A DNA stretch of 5,067 nt from an uncultured Oscillospiraceae bacterium. Its GTDB lineage: Bacteria > Bacillota > Clostridia > Oscillospirales > Oscillospiraceae. Made by a program: the position numbers and the translations under genes. Shown here in pieces: positions 1 through 5,067 of the stretch. The notes under the pieces were generated by a model that did no database searches, was not told where the DNA came from, and saw only the letters and a list, made by a program, of their open reading frames with translations. Position 1 is the first letter of the stretch. Every line of letters starts with the position of its first letter. The DNA lies in assembly GCA_900751035.1 (NCBI GenBank), contig CAADSF010000170.1, positions 1 through 5,067 of the forward strand, in the 5' to 3' direction.

Positions 1-687
1 ACGCGGCGGTATGCTCTGCGCCGCTGGCTGCGCTTCTGCCTGCCAATACAGCGCATCGCCCGTAAACAGGAAGTCAAAATCCGCGATGCGCACCACATCC
101 ATCGGCTGAAGATACTCCGGCTGTTCCAGATGGCGGTTGTTGCGCGTTACGCCGTTCAGACTGCCATGGTCGATGACAGCCCAGCCGTGCGCCGCGCGAA
201 AGAAGGAGGCGTGCCGCCGCGAAACTGCGCCGTCGTGGAGCGCAAGGCCCTCTGACCGGCCCACCACAATCTCCGCCATCCCGTCGGTAAGCGGCTGCTT
301 TCGCCACGCTATCCCGTCATGCCAGCTCGTGGAGTAGATCATCACCACGTCCATCTCGTTTTCTTCGTCGCCGCTGGCGTGGATGCGCAGCACGTCCCCA
401 TCATTCAGGAAGCACGGACGCTCCGCTGGAAGCAGCTCCCCGTTGCGCATCGTGCCATTGGTGCTGCCCGAATCCTGATAGCGGCAGCCATAGGCGTCGG
501 TCACAAACAGGCCGTGTGCGCGGGAAACCGAGCGCTGCGGTACCGCCAGCGCGGGATTCGCCGTCTTTCCGGCGCGTCCGAACGTCTGCGTCCCCGCCAG
601 CATCCATTCACGCATCGCGCCGCCGTCATAGACATAAAGCTTTGGCGCACGCCGCAGCGGGATGCGGTATGTCGTTTTTTCTTCCAT
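1..687 (-). CDS. Tandem FHA-domain protein, C-terminus beyond window edge
   Basis: The minus strand is open from an ATG at 687 to the window edge, 229 codons without a stop. Two forkhead-associated (FHA) domains are visible. FHA1 (about residues 30-115) has FGR at 36-38, SRAH at 55-58 and GSTNGT at 74-79. FHA2 (about 135-210) has VGR at 142-144, SRRH at 156-159 and GSLNG at 175-179. These are the loops that bind phosphothreonine peptides in the FHA family, and both copies keep the key Gly-Arg, Ser-Arg-x-His and Asn-Gly residues. There is no signal peptide or membrane segment in the visible part, so it is probably cytoplasmic or carries something further C-terminal. The start follows a purine-rich site (GAGGGAG, 5 nt before ATG) and lies 20 nt after the stop of the kinase gene, indicating one operon. 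I infer that it reads phosphorylation by that kinase. The missing C-terminus could hold an output domain. Confidence 0.9.
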   Translation of the reverse strand, partial: MEEKTTYRIPLRRAPKLYVYDGGAMREWMLAGTQTFGRAGKTANPALAVPQRSVSRAHGLFVTDAYGCRYQDSGSTNGTMRNGELLPAERPCFLNDGDVLRIHASGDEENEMDVVMIYSTSWHDGIAWRKQPLTDGMAEIVVGRSEGLALHDGAVSRRHASFFRAAHGWAVIDHGSLNGVTRNNRHLEQPEYLQPMDVVRIADFDFLFTGDALYWQAEAQPAAQSIPPR

Positions 688-707
688 GTTTTCTCCCTCT
701 TCCGTGT

Positions 708-3700
708 TTAACGGTCTGCCTTCTGCTCCGTTCGGAATGTCTGCCGTACTCCCAGAATCTTTGCGTCTGCTTCTTCCAGCGTTATGAACTCCGGTTTGTA
801 GTAGCTGCCAGGCATTTCAAGTTCTTCCTTCGTTTCTTTGCAGGTTCTGGAAATATTCGCCTGACGATCCTTCGGCACATCCACAAAATGAAGCTCTGAT
901 GTATAACTGCTCGCGGCGAAATCCTCGATATTCAGCGCCTCCGTCCAGGTGACGATCAAAACATCGTGCGCATAATCGATATTTGTCAGCTCCCGCAGAA
1001 TGGAATACTCCTCAATGGGATTTCCGTACAGCGAAAGATAGTGATAATCCGTATCCCGGTAAAGCGTGGAAATATCGGCAATGCGGTTATTCTGCAGCAG
1101 CAGGACACGATCAGTGACCGCCGAGGCGACCAGCGGCGAAATATCCGCGATCTGGTTCTCGCCAAGATCAACATAGTACAGCGCCTTGCAGCCGCCGAGC
1201 GCCGTGATATCCGTGATCTCATTGTGATAAGCCGAGAGATATTTCAGCTTGCTCATGCCCGCCAGCGCGGAAATGTCGGAGATGTGGTTATTCTCCATCG
1301 TCACAAGCTCCATATCCGGATTCCCGGCCAGCGCGGAAATATCGCGGATGTCATTGTTGTCAATCAGCACTGCCTTCAGATTTCCCGCACTCTTGGCCAG
1401 CACGGAAATGTCCGTCACCCTGTTATCCGAAAGTGTGATCTCCTTGAGCTGGGTCACATTGATCAGGCCGTCCAGATTCTCAATCTGGTTGTGCCCCGCA
1501 CGCAGCCGTTCAAGCTCGATCATATTTTCACAGCCGTCAAGGTTTGTAAGCTGGTTGTTTGTCAGATACATATAGTGCATCCGCTCGTTGCCAGCCAGCG
1601 GGCGGAGGTCGCTGACAGAATTGTTCTGAAGCTCAAGCCACGTCAGCTTCGTCGTATCCGACAGCGGCGTCAGGTCGGAGACATTGCTGTCTGCCAGCTC
1701 CAGCGTGTCAAGCGCCGTATCATGTTCCAACGGCGTCAGGTCGCTGATCTGATTGCCGTTCAGCTGCAGCTTCCGCAGCAGCGTTTTGTCCTCCAGCCCC
1801 TCCAGCGAGCTGATCTGATTGGAGCTGGCGGACAGTGTTTCCAGATTCGGGCAGCCGCTCAGCGGCAGCAGCGACGTGATTGCATTCTCTTTAAGCTCCA
1901 GCTGCTTAAGGCTGCCGCAGCCTGCCAGAACGTCAATATTGTTAAGACTGCAATCATTCATGATTACAGTATTCAACTGCGTACTTTTCTGCAGCGCAGA
2001 CAGGTCACAGCTGCTCATATCGCAGCTATTCATGGAGAAATAACGCAGACTCTTCATTTCCGGAAGGCTGTCCATACCGGAGCATTTCGTAAATACGATG
2101 CTCTGCGTGTTCTGGAAATTTCTCAGGAAGGAAAGTCCTCCCTCCAGTCTGCAATACATCAGGGAAAGACCCTTGCAATTCATCTCCACCGGGAACATTT
2201 TCTCGCCGTCGAAGCTCGTTTCCGGTTCTCCTTCCAGTATGAAATCCCCTGTGTAGTACAAATTTTCCAGCGTCGTCAGCTCGGCCAGCGGCGCTATCGT
2301 CTCAATACCGCTGCACTGATCAAATCTGACACTGAGCACGGATTTGGATTTGGCCAGCGCCTCCAGCGCACCATCCTCAAAGGCGCAGTTCCAGAAAGAG
2401 ACGTATTGCTTCTTACGGTTTCTGGCCAGTGAACGCATCATGGAGGCTGTGATTGTCCGTTCTGAATACTTTGCCGATATTTCCTCCTGCGTCAGCTCAC
2501 GGTTGCTGTCATAGATTATGAATGCCGCAGCTGCCAGCACGCACACGACTGCCGCCAGCACAATCCAAAGGGTTTTCTTCTTTTTCTTTCCTGTTTTCTT
2601 TGTGCGCGGAGCCTTCGCACGGCGCTTTTTTTCGCTTTGCGGCTCTGCCGGTGTCTCCGGTACATTCTGTACGGCGGGTTTTACTGCCTTCTCCGCCCCG
2701 CGGTCCGGTTCCTGCTCTGCAGGCGCATCGGACACGGAGCGCTGCGTGCGCACATCCTGCGCAACGGGTTCGCGTTCCGCCTGCACCGGCGTCTCCGGCA
2801 CGGCAGTCTTTCCGCGCTGCGGGCAGTACAGCGTTTTTTCCTCGTCCTCCTGCACAGGCTCTGCCTCGCCGTCCCGGAGCGCCGTGCGCAGCTCGGCCAT
2901 GCTCCGGATACGCTCCGCAGCATGGACAGCCATACCGTGCAGCAGCGCCCGCTCCTGCGCAGGCGCAATGTCCGCGCCCAGCGCACTAGGCGCGGGCAGC
3001 GGGTCCGACGGCATACGGTTCAGTGCGTTTTCCGGCGTCTGGCCGGTAATCATGCGGTAAAGCGTCGCGGACATGGCATAAACGTCGCTCCACGCGCCCT
3101 GTGCGCCGCGCGTCGTATACTGCTCTTCGGGCGCATAGCCGGGCTTGAGCACCACGGACAGGCTTCGTTCGCCCGCAGGGCTTGCGTCGCACGCCGTCCC
3201 GAAGTCGAGCAGCTTCACTCCGCCGCCGCTCAGGAGCATCAGGTTCGACGGGCTGATGTCTCGGTGGATGAGTCCTTTTTCGTGGATGCCCTCCAACGCC
3301 GCCATGACGGGGTCCAGTAGCGCAAGCGCCTGCGCAAACGGCATCGGGCCGTGCGCACGCAGATACTGGCTCAGGCTCTCGCCCTCAAGAAATTCCATGA
3401 CGATATAGGCGGTATTATTTTCAAAAAAGCAGTCGCGTACGCCGACAATGCTTGGCGAATACGCAAATTTGGCCAGTGTCCGCGCCTCGTCCAGAAAGCG
3501 CTTCTTGCCGTGCTCAAAGAATACGCCGCTCTCCGCGCCCGTCGCCTCGACCGCGAGCGACTGTGTGTTGTAGCGGTTGACGCTTCCTGCGGGGTAATAC
3601 TCCTTGACGGCGACCTTGATGTCGAGCGTCTCGTCCCACCCGGCGTAGGTGATGCCGAAGCCGCCTTCTCCGATGCAGCAGCCGACACGGTAGCGCCCGG

Positions 3701-3830
3701 CCAGCACCGCGCCCACGGGCAGCTGGTGCGGCGCGTTCTGCGCACCCATCTCCGTGCCGCAGTGCGTGCATACCGCCGTGTCCGGCGTGTTTTTCGCCAT
3801 GCAGCGCGGGCAGCGTTTTGCCTCCTCCAT
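708..3830 (-). CDS. Transmembrane Ser/Thr protein kinase with zinc ribbon and leucine-rich-repeat sensor domain
   Basis: This encodes 1040 residues. A zinc ribbon (C7, C10, C21, C24) precedes a Hanks-type kinase domain at about 45-320. That domain has glycine loop GEGGFG 54-59, ATP lysine K76 (VAVKEYYP), probable helix-C Glu E115, catalytic HRDISPSN 189-196 with D191 and N196, DFG 209-211 and APE 233-235. A Pro/Glu-rich linker (about 321-400) leads to a Lys/Arg-rich stretch at 401-419 and one hydrophobic helix at about 421-440. By the positive-inside rule the kinase is cytoplasmic and the C-terminus is outside. Residues about 595-945 are leucine-rich repeats with a 22-23 residue period, and a roughly 95-residue tail follows. 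The start is fixed by AAGGAG 8 nt upstream and a promoter just beyond. The Lys usual in the HRDxK loop is Ser (S193), as I recall for related Firmicutes kinases, so activity is likely but unproven. The FHA gene follows in the same operon. The LRR ligand is unknown. Confidence 0.95.
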   Translation of the reverse strand: MEEAKRCPRCMAKNTPDTAVCTHCGTEMGAQNAPHQLPVGAVLAGRYRVGCCIGEGGFGITYAGWDETLDIKVAVKEYYPAGSVNRYNTQSLAVEATGAESGVFFEHGKKRFLDEARTLAKFAYSPSIVGVRDCFFENNTAYIVMEFLEGESLSQYLRAHGPMPFAQALALLDPVMAALEGIHEKGLIHRDISPSNLMLLSGGGVKLLDFGTACDASPAGERSLSVVLKPGYAPEEQYTTRGAQGAWSDVYAMSATLYRMITGQTPENALNRMPSDPLPAPSALGADIAPAQERALLHGMAVHAAERIRSMAELRTALRDGEAEPVQEDEEKTLYCPQRGKTAVPETPVQAEREPVAQDVRTQRSVSDAPAEQEPDRGAEKAVKPAVQNVPETPAEPQSEKKRRAKAPRTKKTGKKKKKTLWIVLAAVVCVLAAAAFIIYDSNRELTQEEISAKYSERTITASMMRSLARNRKKQYVSFWNCAFEDGALEALAKSKSVLSVRFDQCSGIETIAPLAELTTLENLYYTGDFILEGEPETSFDGEKMFPVEMNCKGLSLMYCRLEGGLSFLRNFQNTQSIVFTKCSGMDSLPEMKSLRYFSMNSCDMSSCDLSALQKSTQLNTVIMNDCSLNNIDVLAGCGSLKQLELKENAITSLLPLSGCPNLETLSASSNQISSLEGLEDKTLLRKLQLNGNQISDLTPLEHDTALDTLELADSNVSDLTPLSDTTKLTWLELQNNSVSDLRPLAGNERMHYMYLTNNQLTNLDGCENMIELERLRAGHNQIENLDGLINVTQLKEITLSDNRVTDISVLAKSAGNLKAVLIDNNDIRDISALAGNPDMELVTMENNHISDISALAGMSKLKYLSAYHNEITDITALGGCKALYYVDLGENQIADISPLVASAVTDRVLLLQNNRIADISTLYRDTDYHYLSLYGNPIEEYSILRELTNIDYAHDVLIVTWTEALNIEDFAASSYTSELHFVDVPKDRQANISRTCKETKEELEMPGSYYKPEFITLEEADAKILGVRQTFRTEQKADR
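996..2048 (-). repeat. Leucine-rich repeat array within the kinase gene (about 16 units, 66-bp period)
   Basis: Codons about 595-945 repeat a unit of the form LxxLxLxxNxIxDLxPL. The conserved Asn position falls at residues 671, 693, 715 (Ser), 737, 759, 781, 803, 826, 848, 870, 892, 915 and 937, so the spacing is 22 or occasionally 23 residues. More divergent units precede this. The short 22-residue unit with Ile/Leu-Asp-Leu/Ile-x-Pro/Ala-Leu resembles the SDS22/internalin-like LRR class. Some units are close in DNA as well: a 14-bp exact match starts at 1261 and again at 1327, 66 bp apart, coding ISALAG in both. The array should fold as a curved solenoid for protein or ligand binding. Confidence 0.88.
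2511..2570 (-). other. Transmembrane helix of the kinase, preceded by basic stop-transfer stretch
   Basis: Codons 421-440 encode an uninterrupted hydrophobic run (LWIVLAAVV, then Ala, Ile and Leu rich) of about 20 residues, long enough for one membrane pass. The 19 residues just before it are mostly Lys and Arg, the usual cytoplasmic flank. The residues after it (DSNRELTQEE) are acidic. No other membrane segment is evident, so this single helix separates the cytoplasmic kinase from the LRR domain. Confidence 0.88.
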
Positions 3831-3862
3831 AGTTCCCTCTCCTTTTCCGCTTATTTGGTTTA

Positions 3863-3891
3863 ATTGTATAATTTGAGCGATAGAATGTCAA
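3863..3891 (-). promoter_or_regulatory. Sigma-A-type promoter of the kinase-FHA operon
   Basis: On the minus strand TTGACA (3886-3891, a perfect -35) is followed by a 17-nt spacer and TACAAT (3863-3868, five of six matches to the -10 consensus). Transcription should start near 3856, giving a leader of about 25 nt before the kinase ATG at 3830. This fits the strong AAGGAG site at 3839-3844. The short leader leaves no room for a riboswitch. Confidence 0.85.
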
Positions 3892-3939
3892 GGTGAGCGC
3901 AGGAAATCCACCATTTTTCTGGAATTCACCGTTTCAGCA

Positions 3940-3956
3940 GATGCTGGGACAGCATC
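3940..3956. repeat. Short perfect hairpin, 7-bp arms with 3-nt loop
   Basis: GATGCTG, loop GGA, CAGCATC forms a perfect 7-bp stem. No run of T follows on either strand, so it is not a classic intrinsic terminator. It lies about 50 bp upstream of the kinase -35 box and could be a regulator site or part of a recombination site. Function unknown. Confidence 0.55.
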
Positions 3957-3994
3957 GCATGATTCAGATGCCAGCTGGGAATACTTACATATCA

Positions 3995-4032
3995 CGTAAC
4001 CGCTGAATCAATTGCGATTATCAGCGGTTACG
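3995..4032. repeat. Perfect 12-bp inverted repeat with 14-nt loop, next to a ribosome binding site
   Basis: CGTAACCGCTGA (3995-4006) is the exact reverse complement of TCAGCGGTTACG (4021-4032). The right arm ends one base before the AAGGAGG site at 4034-4040. As RNA this would be a stable stem standing directly against the site; as DNA it has the form of a dimeric protein or recombinase binding site. No T-run follows, so a terminator role is unlikely on the plus strand. Confidence 0.75.
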
Positions 4033-4033
4033 C

Positions 4034-4040
4034 AAGGAGG
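4034..4040 (+). promoter_or_regulatory. Strong Shine-Dalgarno site pointing to an ATC start
   Basis: AAGGAGG is a full match to the anti-SD core. The ideal 8-nt spacer (4041-4048) leads exactly to ATC at 4049-4051, not to ATG, GTG or TTG. No usual start codon occurs in this frame until an ATG at 4175. The site is the main evidence for where the small frame begins. Confidence 0.7.
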
Positions 4041-4048
4041 CGGACGGC

Positions 4049-4258
4049 ATCGGCACACAAAAGAATCAGCCGCTGGAGCAGCAGAAAAAAGCGTACGCGG
4101 AGCAGGCCTGGCTGAACTATTACAATCAGGTCCTGTTTGAGGCGGGCTTCATTACGGAATCCGAACGGAATCGTATGCGGAATAAAATTAACGCGCCGAC
4201 GCCGTTCACCGCAGGGAAGCTTGACTTCCATATCCGCACCTCTCGTGACAAAGTGTAA
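4049..4258 (+). CDS. Small SHOCT-like protein upstream of recombinase, apparent ATC start
   Basis: The frame is open from a TGA at 4004-4006 to TAA at 4256-4258. Counting from ATC at 4049 it encodes 69 residues. The core, about residues 18-48, runs WLNYYNQVLFEAGFITESER followed by NRMRNKI. This fits the short helical SHOCT-type pattern (Leu-x-x-AG-x-ITxxE-x-x-x-x-K-I), and from memory similar small proteins sit beside serine recombinases in clostridial elements; I could not check this. The N-terminus is rich in Gln, Glu and Lys and the C-terminus is basic; there is no signal peptide or membrane segment. It has a perfect SD but no normal start codon, so either ATC is used (as ATT is in infC) or the start was lost by a single G-to-C change and the gene is silenced. 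Codon use looks coding. It may be an accessory or control protein for the recombinase, starting 81 bases after its stop. Confidence 0.65.
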   Translation: MGTQKNQPLEQQKKAYAEQAWLNYYNQVLFEAGFITESERNRMRNKINAPTPFTAGKLDFHIRTSRDKV

Positions 4259-4270
4259 AAAAATACACTT
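4251..4270. promoter_or_regulatory. Operator-like palindrome overlapping recombinase -35 box
   Basis: AAGTGTA, six A residues, then TACACTT form a perfect 7-bp inverted repeat around an A-tract. The arms span 4251-4257 and 4264-4270. It covers the last codons and stop of the small frame and the first two bases of the -35 box at 4269-4274. Its size and position fit a dimeric helix-turn-helix repressor site. Allowing a bulged A at 4252, pairing extends through GACAA/TTGTC (4247-4273). It lacks a following T-run on the plus strand, so a terminator is less likely. Confidence 0.6.
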
Positions 4271-4297
4271 GTCAGCTTTGTTCGATAATGCTATAGT
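4269..4297 (+). promoter_or_regulatory. Extended -10 promoter of the recombinase gene
   Basis: TTGTCA (4269-4274, four of six matches) and TATAGT (4292-4297, five of six) are separated by 17 nt. TGC stands just before the -10 box, making an extended -10 element. Transcription should begin near 4304, about 35 nt before the recombinase ATG. The -35 box overlaps the right arm of the palindrome at 4251-4270, which suggests repression by occlusion. Confidence 0.7.
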
Positions 4298-4338
4298 TTC
4301 ATCAGAACATGATTCAACGAACAGCAAGAGGTATTCTC

Positions 4339-5067
4339 ATGGACATCCATACCATCCGGCAGCAGCTCAAAACAAAGTCTATCTATGATTTGCCGCTGCG
4401 CGTGACCTATTACGCGCGCGTATCGTCCGAGAGCGATGAGCAGCTGAATTCCCTCGGCAACCAGATTGCCTATTATGAAGACCTGATTCGCCGGAATCGG
4501 GCGTGGACGTTCGTGCCGGGGTACATCGACGAGGGCCTGTCCGGCATTTCCACGAAGAAGCGCGAGAACTTCAACCGCATGGTGGAGGACGCAGCCGAAA
4601 AGCAATTCGATTTGGTAATCACCAAGGAAATCTCCCGCTTCGCCCGCAACACGCTCGATTCAATTCAATACACACGCCAGCTGCTGTGCTGCGGCGTGGG
4701 CGTATTCTTCCAGAATGACAATATCAATACCTTCGATGAGGATTCCGAGCTGCGCCTGTCCATCATGTCCTCCATTGCGCAGGACGAGCTGCGCAAGCTG
4801 TCCTCGCGCGTGAAATTCGGCCACCAGCAGGCCATCAAATCGAGCGTCGTACTCGGCAACAGCCGCATTTTTGGCTACACAAAAGCGGACGGAAAGCTGG
4901 TCATCGACGAAGCGGAAGCGCCGATGGTGCAGGAACTCTTTGAACTGTACGCGACCGGTGAATACTCCATGAAGCAGCTCGAAACGCTGTTCTGGGAGAA
5001 AGGCTATCGCAACCACAACGGCAGGAAGATTGCCCACACCACCATGTCCAACCTGATTTCCAACCCC
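4339..5067 (+). CDS. Large serine recombinase, N-terminal 243 residues, cut by window edge
   Basis: The frame runs open from ATG 4339 to the window end. The resolvase-type catalytic domain covers about residues 20-165. It has YYARVSS at 24-30 with nucleophile most likely S29 and R27, then DEGLSGISTKKRENF at 64-78, and KEISRFARN at 96-104 with conserved R100 and R103. The long helix (about 139-166, ELRLSIMSSIAQDELRKLSS region) follows. Residues from about 187 (IFGYTKADGKLVIDEAEAP) match the start of the Recombinase domain that binds attachment-site DNA. The rest, probably another 250-350 residues with zinc and coiled-coil parts, is outside. AAGAGG lies 7 nt before the chosen ATG. An in-frame ATG at 4309 would add 10 residues but lies about 5 nt from the predicted transcript start and has no SD. 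Such enzymes integrate and excise phages, ICEs and other elements through a Ser-DNA link. All visible catalytic residues are intact. Confidence 0.95.
   Translation, partial: MDIHTIRQQLKTKSIYDLPLRVTYYARVSSESDEQLNSLGNQIAYYEDLIRRNRAWTFVPGYIDEGLSGISTKKRENFNRMVEDAAEKQFDLVITKEISRFARNTLDSIQYTRQLLCCGVGVFFQNDNINTFDEDSELRLSIMSSIAQDELRKLSSRVKFGHQQAIKSSVVLGNSRIFGYTKADGKLVIDEAEAPMVQELFELYATGEYSMKQLETLFWEKGYRNHNGRKIAHTTMSNLISNP

Larger units (their letters stand above)
3892..4048. other. Divergent intergenic region, possible mobile-element junction
   Basis: This 157-nt stretch separates the minus-strand kinase promoter from the plus-strand recombinase module. I see no convincing gene in it. It contains three inverted repeats: a 7-bp hairpin (3940-3956), an 8-bp palindrome CCAGCTGG (3971-3978) and a perfect 12-bp inverted repeat (3995-4032). 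I could not identify a convincing plus-strand promoter for the small frame at 4049. If the recombinase belongs to an integrated element, its end (att site) could lie here, but the partner end is outside the window. Confidence 0.5.

Noticed and set aside
319..899. Plus-strand frames over the FHA gene and the kinase tail
   Set aside because: They are antisense to the tandem FHA protein, whose two sets of conserved loops are clear on the minus strand.
966..2432. Long plus-strand open frame (488 codons) opposite the LRR region
   Set aside because: It starts with GTG without a ribosome binding site and lies wholly antisense to the LRR coding sequence. Its 22-residue pattern is just the mirror of the repeats.
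2518..3320. Several overlapping plus-strand frames opposite the kinase linker and kinase domain
   Set aside because: These are antisense shadows in GC-rich coding DNA, with low-complexity Arg/Ala/Ser composition and no domain. The minus-strand kinase motifs are unambiguous.
4247..4273. Intrinsic terminator after the small frame
   Set aside because: The stem is AT-rich with a bulge and an A-tract loop, and no T-run follows on the plus strand. Overlap with a good promoter favours an operator.
3958..4316. 9-bp direct repeat CATGATTCA at 3958-3966 and 4308-4316, considered as att duplication
   Set aside because: Dozens of 9-bp repeats are expected by chance in a 5-kb window, and the flanks do not match.
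4309..4338. Alternative recombinase start at ATG 4309
   Set aside because: It has no Shine-Dalgarno sequence and lies about 5 nt after the predicted transcript start. ATG 4339 has AAGAGG at good spacing.
4291..5037. Minus-strand frames opposite the recombinase
   Set aside because: They overlap the clear catalytic domain of the serine recombinase on the plus strand and have no recognisable motif.

Overview
The window looks like a moderately high-GC Firmicutes genome, most likely a gut-type Clostridia (Oscillospirales or Lachnospirales). This is inferred from AGGAGG-type ribosome binding sites, a kinase with the motif style common in those groups (VAVKEYYP, HRDISPSN, KPGYAPEEQY), and a clostridial-style serine recombinase. 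No rRNA, tRNA or CRISPR array was seen.

Left part (1-3891, minus strand): a two-gene signalling operon. A near-consensus sigma-A-type promoter (3863-3891) drives a 1040-residue transmembrane Ser/Thr protein kinase (708-3830). Its order is N-terminal zinc ribbon, kinase domain, acidic/Pro linker, very basic juxtamembrane stretch, one membrane helix, then a leucine-rich-repeat sensor domain predicted to lie outside the cell. After a 20-nt gap comes a protein with two FHA domains (1-687), which is cut by the window edge and would be a natural reader of phosphothreonine marks made by the kinase. The simplest model is external ligand to LRR, to kinase, to FHA effector.

Middle part (3892-4338): a short divergent region rich in inverted repeats, followed by the control region of a mobile-element module. 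It holds a 7-bp hairpin, a perfect 12-bp inverted repeat ending next to a strong Shine-Dalgarno sequence, and a 69-codon reading frame (4049-4258). That frame resembles SHOCT-type small proteins, but it has ATC where the start codon should be. A 7-bp operator-like palindrome then overlaps both the end of the small frame and the -35 box of an extended -10 promoter.

Right part (4339-5067, plus strand): the first 243 codons of a large serine recombinase, with the catalytic domain complete and the DNA-binding part cut by the window edge. The window therefore probably spans a junction between a host-type signalling operon and an integrated element or recombinase cassette. The most unusual points are the ATC-started small frame and the compact repeat-based control region ahead of the recombinase.
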